This document shows positions 26,738-34,071 of a DNA stretch of 64,000 nt, one piece after another. Every line of letters starts with the position of its first letter. The stretch's first letter is position 1. A program made the position numbers and the translations under genes. Under the pieces are notes generated by a model. It was not told the DNA's origin. It did no database searches and saw only the letters and a program-made list of their open reading frames with translations. This stretch comes from an uncultured Chitinophagaceae bacterium (GTDB lineage Bacteria > Bacteroidota > Bacteroidia > Chitinophagales > Chitinophagaceae), in NCBI GenBank assembly GCA_937958995.1, contig CALGAP010000016.1:62001-126000 (forward strand). Reading direction: 5' to 3'.

Positions 26738-27187
26738 ATGAAAAAGTTACTTGTCCTGTTAGCCATTGCCAGCTTTGGATTTCGGGCATTTGCCGATGAA
26801 CCTGTCAACGAAAAATTGATCAAAGCCTTCCAGTCCACCTTCCCGCATGCGCAGCAGGTTCGCTGGGTGGAGGATGCAAATAGCTTTACAGTCAGCTTTG
26901 TGGAATACGACACCCGGGCGAGAGCGTTTTACAACCACAACGGCGAGTTGTACGAGGTGATCCGCTACTACGGCGAGAATAAAGTTCCCTTCATAGTACA
27001 ACATGCCATGACGCAGGAATTTGCGGGCAAGAAAATTTTCGGCGTAGTAGAAGTGTCCACCACCCATTCAAAGAATGACGTTGAGACCATTTACTATGTA
27101 AAACTGGTGGATGCCAACCGCTGGACTACCGTAAAGGTGAATGTATACGGCAATACCATGGTAACTCAACGCCTTCGCAAGGTTTAA
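26738..27187 (+). CDS. Small exported protein, PepSY-like fold suspected
   Basis: A 149-residue protein with an N-terminal signal (MKKLLVLLAIASFGFRAFA). The mature part begins with KLIKAFQSTFPHAQQVRWVED and continues with strands such as FTVSFVEYDTRARAFYNHNGEL, a pattern typical of small Bacteroidota PepSY-like or beta-lactamase-inhibitor-like secreted proteins. No cysteines or metal ligands stand out. It has its own promoter and terminator. The upstream half-sites matching those of the MocR gene suggest it is regulated by that protein. Function unknown. Confidence 0.8.
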   Translation: MKKLLVLLAIASFGFRAFADEPVNEKLIKAFQSTFPHAQQVRWVEDANSFTVSFVEYDTRARAFYNHNGELYEVIRYYGENKVPFIVQHAMTQEFAGKKIFGVVEVSTTHSKNDVETIYYVKLVDANRWTTVKVNVYGNTMVTQRLRKV

Positions 27188-27219
27188 GATTTACAGTCAT
27201 GTGAACAGACGAGAAACCA

Positions 27220-27252
27220 GGGGCGAAAGATCAATCTTTCCCCCTTTCTCTT
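27220..27252 (+). terminator. Terminator after the 149-residue secreted protein gene
   Basis: GGGG (27220-27223) and GAAAGAT (27225-27231) pair with ATCTTTC (27234-27240) and CCCC (27241-27244) with a single bulged C, followed by TTTCTCTTTT. It lies 33 bases after the stop. Confidence 0.8.
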
Positions 27253-27404
27253 TTATGTTATATATCCCCGACAAAGAAGTATACGAATAGGCCTCGCGCA
27301 GGAATTTTTTCTTCAGTTTTCCGAAATATTCCGCGAACAAACCTGCATTATCTACTATTGCGCGTGGCATAAAAACTGACTACATTCATGCGCAAGTTTA
27401 TCCT

Positions 27405-27707
27405 ATGAATACAACCCAATGCATAACTGCCGACTCACTGCCCTGGCGCACGCAGCGCATTACGGTTTATCCCAACCTGGTGTCACAAAAAATTTTCTGG
27501 CTGCAGTTTTATTATGTCGACAGATGCGTGTTTTCGGTACACCTGTACACACTTGGCGGCTATGAAGTATTTCGTAAGTTTTACTTCCACGACACTTTTC
27601 ACGCTACCCACGCTGTGCAATTGCCACGCCACCTGGTGAGGGGCGTATATAAGCTGGTGATTCGCAGCGAGCGTTTGCACCATGCGCAGCCGATTGTGTT
27701 GAGGTGA
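27405..27707 (+). CDS. Free-standing T9SS C-terminal sorting-domain-like protein (100 aa)
   Basis: The whole protein reads like a type IX secretion sorting domain: RITVYPNLVSQKIFWLQF near residue 18 (usual motif VYPNPV), VFSVHLYTLGGYEVFRK near 41, and LPRHLVRGVYKLVIRS near 76 (usual LxxGxYxLxI). Normally this domain is the last 70-100 residues of a large exported protein. Here it has no cargo and no signal peptide, and the DNA just upstream does not continue the frame. The Pro after VYPN is replaced by Leu. It could be a degenerate gene end, a captured domain or a cytoplasmic protein with the same fold. The VOC gene promoter overlaps its last codons. Confidence 0.65.
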   Translation: MNTTQCITADSLPWRTQRITVYPNLVSQKIFWLQFYYVDRCVFSVHLYTLGGYEVFRKFYFHDTFHATHAVQLPRHLVRGVYKLVIRSERLHHAQPIVLR

Positions 27708-27728
27708 ATGGAGGATTCTGTACCTTTG
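27699..27728 (+). promoter_or_regulatory. Promoter of the VOC-family gene
   Basis: TTG at 27699-27701 and TACCTTTG at 27721-27728 match the Bacteroidota -33 and -7 elements with 19 bases between them. This is the best full promoter in the window, 31 bases before ATG 27760. Confidence 0.65.
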
Positions 27729-27759
27729 GCTTCCATCTATTCAAAAAAATATTCACCTC

Positions 27760-28449
27760 ATGTTTGCCATTGCCCATACACCTGCCAACCAACTCGAAGA
27801 CAGTATCGGTTTTTACGAAAAACTCGGCTTTAAGAAAGTCGATGGCGCAGGTATGGTGGTTTATACCGACGGAAACTTGATCCTCGAGATCAATCCCGAC
27901 AGAAAAGCACGCGCCGGTATAAAAATTTTTAAATCATCATGGGCAAATGAGCTGGAGCACGTGAAAAAAATTACCGCTGTACATGATGTCTCCAGTGGCC
28001 ATTTGCTCTCCGATGCCAGCGGGGTATGGATTTACCTGGTTAATAGTGAGCCTGACTGGAAGGTTGAAAAATCAGAATCATCATTCAGCGCCCTCGGCAA
28101 TTTCCAGGGATTGAGTCTTGAGACCACCGATCTGAAACGCTCGGCGGAAATTTATAAGGCCCTTGGATTTACGGTGACTTTCGGCGATGAATCGAAACCA
28201 TTCATGGCATTGGCGCTCGGCGACTTTGCGGTAAACCTGATGAATCCGAATATGTGCCCGCACATGTTTTTCAATCCTTCGTTTACTTATTTTAATGGCA
28301 AGGAAGGAAACCCGAAAGTGATTGCAAAGGTGCGAGCGCTCGGCATCCCGATCACGGAGGAAGTGACGGCGTTTAATAAGGATGGGATTGTTGATAATAT
28401 CATTATCAGGGATCCGGGAGGGTATGGGTTCTTTTTGTTTAATGACTAG
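27760..28449 (+). CDS. VOC (glyoxalase/bleomycin-resistance fold) family protein
   Basis: A 229-residue protein made of two VOC modules: residues 1-100 (ANQLEDSIGFYEKLGFKKVDG) and 110-229 (LETTDLKRSAEIYKALGFTVTFG, then FLFND at the end). The betaalphabetabetabeta pattern with FYEKLGF and YKALGF is typical. Metal ligands of true glyoxalases are not clearly conserved, so enzymatic class cannot be given. Its stop overlaps the stop of the convergent dinB gene by four bases (28446-28449). Confidence 0.85.
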   Translation: MFAIAHTPANQLEDSIGFYEKLGFKKVDGAGMVVYTDGNLILEINPDRKARAGIKIFKSSWANELEHVKKITAVHDVSSGHLLSDASGVWIYLVNSEPDWKVEKSESSFSALGNFQGLSLETTDLKRSAEIYKALGFTVTFGDESKPFMALALGDFAVNLMNPNMCPHMFFNPSFTYFNGKEGNPKVIAKVRALGIPITEEVTAFNKDGIVDNIIIRDPGGYGFFLFND

Positions 28450-29600
28450 TGCTCCATCACCGCCCTTCCCCTCACCAACTTCTCTGCACCAAACTGCCGC
28501 TTCACACTGTCAATAGCCTGGTATAGCCTGATCATCTCCTGTGTATCCTCGAAAAGATTGATCTGGTAACGCCCCGGCACCAGTTGCGAGAAGCGCACGC
28601 CGAGCAGGCGCACCAGCAGGCGGCGCTCGTATAACTTATGAAACAGATCTTTCGCGGTCTGTAACAGGATATGATCTGCCGCAGTGTAAGGAATACAACA
28701 TTGTTTTGTCACAGTATCAAAATCGGAATAACGAATCTTCACCGTAACACAACCCGTGAGCTTATCTTGCTGGCGCAGCTGGAAGGCGATAGACTCGGTC
28801 ATGCGCACCAGGTGCGAGAGCAGAAACTCCACGTCTATCGTATCGTCCTGAAAAGTGCTTTCGGTAGAAATGGATTTTTGTTCCCGGTAAGGGATCACGG
28901 GTGTTTCATCAATGCCATTGGCACGCCGCCAGAGCTCGACACCGTTTTTACCCAACAGGTTCTCCAGCATCTCTACCGGTATTTCGCTGAGTGTGGCCAC
29001 TTTTTCTACACCCATCCTGATGAGCAGCGTGGCCGTCTCCTTACCGATGCCGGGAATTTTCGCGATATGTAATGGCGATAAAAATTTTTTCTCTTCACCA
29101 AAAGGTATCTGCATTTGCGCGTTGGGCTTGCCCTCGTTGGTCGCTACTTTGCTCACTAGTTTGTTGCTGGCAAGACCCAGCGATACGGGCAGACCCGTTT
29201 CCTTCAGAATTTTTTTCTTCAGCTCTATACTGAATTTGGCGCAGCCGAAAAAGCGATCCATGCCGGTGAGGTCCACATAAAATTCATCGATGGAAGCTTT
29301 TTCAAAAAGCGGCACCGAGTCGGCAATTACTTCGGTGACGAGCGCGGAATATTTGGCATAATCTTCATAATCTCCGGAAATCACAATGGCCTGCGGACAT
29401 AAGCGCCGTGCAAGTTTCGTGGGCATGGCAGCATGCACGCCAAACTTACGCGCTTCATAACTGCACGATGCCACCACTCCCCTGTTGCCGCTGCCACCAA
29501 TGAGAACTGGCTTGCCTTTCAGCTTTGCATTGCGCAGGCATTCCACCGACACGAAGAATGTGTCGAGATCGAAATGGGCGATATGACGGCTGAGAAGCAT
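28446..29600 (-). CDS. dinB: DNA polymerase IV (Y-family translesion polymerase)
   Basis: Error-prone polymerase that copies past damaged bases. The 384-residue protein keeps the catalytic acidic residues in FDLDTFFVSVE (start) and SIDEFYVDLTG (near 103), the helix-hairpin-helix IPGIGKETATLL near 180, the little-finger domain (about 240-345) and a C-terminal clamp-binding motif QINLF. With the catalytic residues intact it is a true Pol IV rather than the inactive ImuB. It follows the dnaE-like gene by 37 bases on the same strand and probably shares its promoter and its tandem operators. Confidence 0.95.
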   Translation of the reverse strand: MLLSRHIAHFDLDTFFVSVECLRNAKLKGKPVLIGGSGNRGVVASCSYEARKFGVHAAMPTKLARRLCPQAIVISGDYEDYAKYSALVTEVIADSVPLFEKASIDEFYVDLTGMDRFFGCAKFSIELKKKILKETGLPVSLGLASNKLVSKVATNEGKPNAQMQIPFGEEKKFLSPLHIAKIPGIGKETATLLIRMGVEKVATLSEIPVEMLENLLGKNGVELWRRANGIDETPVIPYREQKSISTESTFQDDTIDVEFLLSHLVRMTESIAFQLRQQDKLTGCVTVKIRYSDFDTVTKQCCIPYTAADHILLQTAKDLFHKLYERRLLVRLLGVRFSQLVPGRYQINLFEDTQEMIRLYQAIDSVKRQFGAEKLVRGRAVMEH

Positions 29601-29637
29601 GGTGGGGGTGGGTTTTTCTTGAAATGACTACCCTGTT

Positions 29638-32637
29638 TCAGGCAGCCTCATACTTCACGCCGCGCCGCTTGATGCCGACCTTCTCCAGGTGCTCCACCTC
29701 GATGCTGCAGAAGGAGAACTCCTCCACCACCCTGCCGGTAATGCGGTAAAAGCCTGAGTACATCGGGTTCTTGCGGTGCACTTCGGGGAAATGAGTGGTG
29801 TCGATCCAGTCGAGGTGCGCGTCCATGAAGGTGCCGAAACTCATGGTATGACCATGAATGGTGCGGACCGGCTTTTGAGTGACGTGATAGCCGAGCAGGG
29901 TGATGGTCTTGCCCACATAGTTTTTCATGTCGCTGGCGCGCGGATATTTTGAAGGGTCGTCGTCAACCAACGCAAACGGATTACAGAGCGGAAAGCCCAT
30001 CAACTCGATCTGGTCGTACATATCATCGATGGGATACACCGGCAGATCGGGCAGATGAAATTCGCGCACCGCTTCGCTGAAAAGTTTCTGAGCCGAAGCA
30101 TTGCCGGCATGGCGGCGCTGCAGGAAATTTGCTTCCCACAATAATTGCTTTTTATTTTTCCCGGTAAAACGAAAAGCATCCGCCTGTATCAGTATGTTCA
30201 GCTGCGCCGCGGTGATGCCCGTGCGCTCGATAAAATCCTGCAGGTGCAGGTAGGGGCCACGACGCAGGCGTTCCTCAATGATCGTATGCGCTAATTTTTC
30301 CTGCAGCGATTTCAGCAGTCGAAAACCTACATACACATCGCTGCCGCGGATGGTGGTGAAATACTCGCTGTTGTTTACGCAGGGCGCATGCAGCCGCGCG
30401 CCGGTCTTTAGCAACTCCAGCATATACAAAGCCGTGTTGTAAAAACCACCTTCATTGTTGATCACCGCCACCATGAACTCCATGGGGTAGTAAGTTTTGA
30501 GGTAAAGACTCTGAAAACTCTCCACCGCAAATGAAGCAGAATGCGCTTTGGAAAAACTATAGCCGCCAAAACTTTTCATCTGTCGCCACACTTCCTGCGC
30601 CAGCTCATCACTATGACCTGATTTTTTACATTGGGAAAAATATTTTTCCTCTATCTGCAAAAAGCGGTGCTGACTGCGGTACTTACCCGACATGGCGCGG
30701 CGCAGAATATCGGCATCACCCAGGTCAAGCCCGGCAAAATGATGCGCCACCTTGATCACGTCTTCCTGGTACACCATCACGCCAAAAGTTTCTTTCAGCA
30801 ACTCTTCCATCTTCGGGTGCAGGTACTGAATTTTGTCCGGGTTATTAAAGCGCTCGATGTATTGCCGCATCATACCGCTTTGAGCCACGCCCGGACGAAT
30901 AATGGAACTGGCCGCCACCAGCGTGAGGTAATCATCGCATTTCAGTTTCTTCAGCAACTGCCGCATTGAAGGCGACTCGATATAAAAACAACCAATCGTG
31001 TTCACCTCCCTGATCTGCGCGCGCACCTTCGGATCTTTTTTGAAATTCTCCACATCATCAATATTCACCGACACACCTTTGTTGAGCCGTATCAGCCGCT
31101 GCGCTTCTTTGATATGCCCGAGCCCGCGCTGGCTCAGTATATCCAGTTTATACAAACCGATACTTTCCGCCACAAACATATCGAGCTGCGCCACGGGAAA
31201 TCCCTTCGGCGGCATTTGCATAGCGGTATAGTTATAGATCTGTTCTTCGCTGATCAAAATGCCACCGGGATGAATGCTGAGATGGTTGGGGAAATTCTCC
31301 ATCAGCCTCCCGTATTGCAGCACCATCCTGTGAATATGATCGGGCGCTTGTTTCAGGGTAAAATTTTCACCACGACTATCGCCATTATAATAATCCGTGG
31401 CGGCCAGCTGATCGATCTCCGTTTTGGGCAGACCAAACACTTTTCCCAGCTCGCGCACGGCCGCCCGGTACTGGAAAGTATCGTACATACCCAGCAATGC
31501 CACATGGTCTTTGCCATAGCGCTTGAACACATAATCGATCACATCGTCGCGGTCGCGCCAGCTGAAGTCTATATCAAAATCGGGCGGACTGGTGCGCGAA
31601 GGATTGAGAAAGCGTTCGAAATAAAGATTGAGTTCGATGGGATCCACGTTGGTGATCTGCAGGCAGTACGCCACCAGTGAATTGGCGCCGCTGCCACGTC
31701 CCACATAATAGTACCCCCTGCAGCGCGCATAGCGGATAATATCGTGGGTGATGAGAAAATACGCGTTGAAACCCATTTTATCGATGATGGACAATTCTTT
31801 CAGCAGCCGGTCTCTCGCTGCTTTATTCTTCTTACCATAGCGGTATTCGAGCCCATCGTGCGCCAGTTTAGATAACAGAATGCGATCGTCTTCGCGCGTA
31901 GCGCTCAGGGTCTTTTTGTTTTTGTCTGTGCCGTAGTCCATTTCAATATTACAACACTCCGCCACGCGGTAGGTATTGGCCACCATGAAGGGATATTGGT
32001 AAAAAGCCCGCAGTATGCGTTGCTGCGGCACAAAAAATTCATAGGGCACGGCCGTCTCCCCGGGCGGCAATTTCGAGAGCAGACAATTTTCATCGATCGC
32101 GCGCAGCAAGCGGTGTACGTTGTAATACATTTTGTTTTTAAAAGTGACCGGTTGCCGCACGATAAATTTGTCACGGTACTTCGTCATGTTCATACCAAAC
32201 AGTTTATTCACCTCCCAGGGCGTCACGCCAATCAGTTCGTTTTCCATCAGTTCCTCCACGTTTTTATTTCCCTTCAGCGGATAGATCACAAAACCATCTT
32301 CGGGGCGGTCGAAGAAAGGCATACCCTCCGCCTTTCCGGGAAAAGGCTCTTCAGCCAGCAGGTATTTCGACAGAAAGGCGTTGATCCACCGGAAGCCCTG
32401 GTTGTTGGCCGCCAGCAAAATGTAGAGCAGCCTGTTCTTATTCCTGATCTCTGCGCCCAGTATGGGTTTCACCCGATGCTCGCGACAGTACTGCACAAAA
32501 TCCCAGGCATCGCAGGTATTATTAATATTGGTGAGCGCCATCACAGTGGCGCCCGCCGCCACGCCTTCTTTCACCAGTTCCTCCGTGGAAAGGCTGCCGT
32601 AGCGGAAGCTGAAATATGTTTTACAGTTCAAGTACAT
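29638..32637 (-). CDS. DNA polymerase III alpha subunit, short DnaE2/ImuC-like
   Basis: C-family polymerase of 999 residues from ATG 32637; an open extension upstream only translates the leader hairpin. The catalytic motif PDFDIDFSWRD and the preceding GRGSGANSLVAYCLQI are intact. The N-terminal PHP domain looks metal-less: where replicative DnaE has HxHS and TDHG this one has CKTYFSF and LTNINN. It also lacks the last 150 or so residues that bind the clamp-loader tau subunit. Both traits mark the accessory, mutagenic DnaE2/ImuC type rather than the replicative enzyme. It forms an operon with dinB; the usual partner imuA is absent. Confidence 0.9.
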   Translation of the reverse strand: MYLNCKTYFSFRYGSLSTEELVKEGVAAGATVMALTNINNTCDAWDFVQYCREHRVKPILGAEIRNKNRLLYILLAANNQGFRWINAFLSKYLLAEEPFPGKAEGMPFFDRPEDGFVIYPLKGNKNVEELMENELIGVTPWEVNKLFGMNMTKYRDKFIVRQPVTFKNKMYYNVHRLLRAIDENCLLSKLPPGETAVPYEFFVPQQRILRAFYQYPFMVANTYRVAECCNIEMDYGTDKNKKTLSATREDDRILLSKLAHDGLEYRYGKKNKAARDRLLKELSIIDKMGFNAYFLITHDIIRYARCRGYYYVGRGSGANSLVAYCLQITNVDPIELNLYFERFLNPSRTSPPDFDIDFSWRDRDDVIDYVFKRYGKDHVALLGMYDTFQYRAAVRELGKVFGLPKTEIDQLAATDYYNGDSRGENFTLKQAPDHIHRMVLQYGRLMENFPNHLSIHPGGILISEEQIYNYTAMQMPPKGFPVAQLDMFVAESIGLYKLDILSQRGLGHIKEAQRLIRLNKGVSVNIDDVENFKKDPKVRAQIREVNTIGCFYIESPSMRQLLKKLKCDDYLTLVAASSIIRPGVAQSGMMRQYIERFNNPDKIQYLHPKMEELLKETFGVMVYQEDVIKVAHHFAGLDLGDADILRRAMSGKYRSQHRFLQIEEKYFSQCKKSGHSDELAQEVWRQMKSFGGYSFSKAHSASFAVESFQSLYLKTYYPMEFMVAVINNEGGFYNTALYMLELLKTGARLHAPCVNNSEYFTTIRGSDVYVGFRLLKSLQEKLAHTIIEERLRRGPYLHLQDFIERTGITAAQLNILIQADAFRFTGKNKKQLLWEANFLQRRHAGNASAQKLFSEAVREFHLPDLPVYPIDDMYDQIELMGFPLCNPFALVDDDPSKYPRASDMKNYVGKTITLLGYHVTQKPVRTIHGHTMSFGTFMDAHLDWIDTTHFPEVHRKNPMYSGFYRITGRVVEEFSFCSIEVEHLEKVGIKRRGVKYEAA

Positions 32638-32665
32638 AGGGTGCTGGGCCGGTTTCGGGTTTCCA

Positions 32666-32726
32666 ATGCCGGGTGCCGGGTAAGAGGGTCGGCCAAGTAC
32701 CAAGTGGGCCACCCGGCACCCGGCAT
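32666..32726. repeat. GC-rich 16-bp inverted repeat in the dnaE leader
   Basis: ATGCCGGGTGCCGGGT (32666-32681) and ACCCGGCACCCGGCAT (32711-32726) are perfectly complementary with 29 bases between. Each arm itself contains a tandem GCCGGGT. The element sits between the operators and the dnaE start, so the transcript could fold a very stable hairpin about 30 bases before the ATG. It looks like an inserted REP-type intergenic repeat. Confidence 0.7.
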
Positions 32727-32744
32727 CCAAATCTGCCCGCAACA

Positions 32745-32785
32745 TACTAAAATATTTAGTATATTTGTACTAAGTTATTTAGTAC
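32745..32785. promoter_or_regulatory. Tandem palindromic operators before dnaE-dinB
   Basis: TACTAA-N5-TTAGTA occurs twice, at 32746-32760 extended to TACTAAA-ATA-TTTAGTA (32745-32761), and at 32768-32784 extended to GTACTAA-N5-TTAGTAC (32767-32785). Centres are 23 bases apart, about two helical turns, so two repressor dimers would sit on one face. They lie 108 bases before dnaE. A plus-strand -7 box TATATTTG (32760-32767) fits between them. Confidence 0.75.
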
Positions 32786-32791
32786 TTATTT

Positions 32792-32802
32792 CCCCCCCCC
32801 CC
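32792..32802. repeat. Homopolymer of eleven C
   Basis: Eleven consecutive C bases next to the tandem operators. Such tracts change length by slippage and can tune a promoter. It may equally be neutral or a sequencing uncertainty. Confidence 0.8.
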
Positions 32803-32905
32803 TGCGGCAGGCCACTGATTTTTTTGGGCAGGTATGGCGAAATGGCTGACAGATATGAATTTTAAAAAGAAAGACTAACGGTGGTACTAAACCGAAAGTT
32901 TTGTT

Positions 32906-32930
32906 TTTTGTATCGAAAAAAGATACAAAA
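32906..32930. promoter_or_regulatory. Inverted repeat before the small regulator-like gene
   Basis: TTTTGTATC (32906-32914) and GATACAAAA (32922-32930) are perfect nine-base inverted repeats seven bases apart, with a further GTATC at 32932. It ends 22 bases before ATG 32953, the place of an autoregulatory operator. Confidence 0.6.
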
Positions 32931-32952
32931 CGTATCTAAAAAATATACACAG

Positions 32953-33282
32953 ATGATTTCGCCAATTGTTGAACCGGGTAAATTTATTTCTTTGGCTATG
33001 CAAAAGGACGAAAGATACAAGGCCGTAAAGCGTTTAATCGAAAAGGGGGATATAACCGAATTCAACCAGATGTTTACTTTCATTCCCAAGACAGTGGTGG
33101 CGCGCGATCTGGGCGCAGCGCCGGCGCGGTTTTCAGAGAAAATGAACCAGATCGAGAAGTTCACTTTGCAGGATATTTTCTCCATCGCCAGATTGCTGGA
33201 GGTGGAAAATATCGCGGTACTAAAACTCGCAGCTAATCAATACCAGGTGCAGGCGAAAACAAAAACGAAACAAACTTCGTAA
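32953..33282 (+). CDS. Small regulator-like protein (109 aa)
   Basis: Cytoplasmic helical protein; I start at ATG 32953 (an in-frame ATG at 32998, MQKDERYKAV, is also possible, while 32881 would run through the inverted repeat). The core YKAVKRLIEKGDITEFNQMFTFIPKTVVARDL followed by FTLQDIFSIARLLEVE looks like a reduced XRE-type helix-turn-helix, with the recognition helix around IPKTVVARDLGA. Such small proteins are frequent in Chitinophagaceae. It reads away from dnaE, sharing the intergenic region with the tandem operators. It could be their regulator, or may act only on its own inverted repeat. Confidence 0.65.
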   Translation: MISPIVEPGKFISLAMQKDERYKAVKRLIEKGDITEFNQMFTFIPKTVVARDLGAAPARFSEKMNQIEKFTLQDIFSIARLLEVENIAVLKLAANQYQVQAKTKTKQTS

Positions 33283-33370
33283 TGGCTGCATCAGCACGCG
33301 GTGCGAAACAGTATCGAGCTGGTAAATATAGCAAGATGAAGATCATAATGCTATCTTCCAGCAAATACCT

Positions 33371-33422
33371 GCCAGGCACGAAAGGCTTTCGGTTGATAAA
33401 GCCTTCAAAACTGTTGCCTGGC
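33371..33422. repeat. Nested inverted repeat
   Basis: Outer arms GCCAGGC (33371-33377) and GCCTGGC (33416-33422) enclose inner arms AAGGCTTT (33382-33389) and AAAGCCTT (33398-33405). The DNA between the regulator-like gene and the convergent HMA-like gene otherwise holds no convincing gene, so this looks like an intergenic repeat or an odd double hairpin. Confidence 0.5.
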
Positions 33423-33468
33423 GTAAATACAACTGTAGTGACATTGCCTTTGGACGAAAGAGGTGGCG

Positions 33469-33699
33469 TTATTGCAACACTTCGCAATGATAGCCGTCGT
33501 GCTGCACCACTTCGATAATTTTTTCCGGAGATGAAATTTTTCCTTCCACGCGCAGTATTTTATCGCAGTCTGTCAGGTCGAAATTGATGCGGCACTTCGG
33601 GAACAGTCGCCCCAGTTTTTTCAGAATGGCTGACGCCTGGCGGCTATTTTGAATATTCGTCTTAAAAACCTCCACCAAAGGCATTTCAGTGAGTTCCAT
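33469..33699 (-). CDS. Small HMA-like protein (76 aa)
   Basis: A 76-residue cytoplasmic protein with a ferredoxin-like betaalphabeta pattern: MPLVEVFKTNI, helix ASAILKKLGRLFP, then CRINFDLTDCDKILRVEG and a final KIIEVVQHDGYHCEVLQ. This is the layout of heavy-metal-associated domains, but the CxxC metal loop is replaced by NIQNSRQ. Cysteines occur later (FPKC, LTDC, YHC). Similar short proteins are common in Bacteroidota. Metal binding is therefore doubtful. It is single, convergent with the regulator-like gene. Confidence 0.8.
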   Translation of the reverse strand: MELTEMPLVEVFKTNIQNSRQASAILKKLGRLFPKCRINFDLTDCDKILRVEGKISSPEKIIEVVQHDGYHCEVLQ

Positions 33700-33831
33700 A
33701 TAATAGTTTTAAGGTTTTTATTAAGAGCGCAGTAATCCACTGCTATGATTACTGCCGGCCGCTTACCGTTGCAAAATTCGTACACAAAAATATTCAGTGC
33801 GGCATTATGCAACAGGTGCAAAACCGACTTA

Positions 33832-34050
33832 TTACGAGGTTGTTTGCGACATCTTTCGCCACCATTTCCTTACAAAATGGCCCTTCCACATCCATAAGCC
33901 CGACAAAACGACCAGCGGAAACAGTATCCATTTTAGTGCAAATACTCCCCGCGGGAAATTTTTTAACGGACCATAAACATAGCCCACCACCGGTACGGAG
34001 GTAATGATGTGCAACCATCGAATGATTTTGCGTTCTGTTGCAGCTTTCAT
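33832..34050 (-). CDS. Small membrane protein (72 aa)
   Basis: Seventy-two residues starting MKAATERKIIRWLHII, with two hydrophobic helices (about 10-28 and 38-54) and a basic tail HFVRKWWRKM. The charge pattern places the ends in the cytoplasm. It lies 21 bases after another small membrane protein on the same strand, so the two are probably cotranscribed. No domain recognised. Confidence 0.7.
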   Translation of the reverse strand: MKAATERKIIRWLHIITSVPVVGYVYGPLKNFPRGVFALKWILFPLVVLSGLWMWKGHFVRKWWRKMSQTTS

Positions 34051-34071
34051 GATGAGTATTTATAGGAGCTT

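Noticed and set aside
32827..32850. Sequence resembling the 5' arm and D-arm of a serine or leucine tRNA (GGTATGGCGAAATGGCTGAC)
   Set aside because: No anticodon arm, T arm or matching 3' acceptor follows; the next bases are AT-rich promoter DNA.
31996..32865. 289-codon frame antisense to the dnaE-like gene and through its promoter
   Set aside because: It crosses the leader hairpin, operators and poly-C tract and has no domain pattern.
33282..33518. 78-codon frame starting at the stop codon of the regulator-like gene (TAATG)
   Set aside because: It overlaps the convergent HMA-like gene by 50 bases, runs through a nested inverted repeat and has no protein-like pattern.
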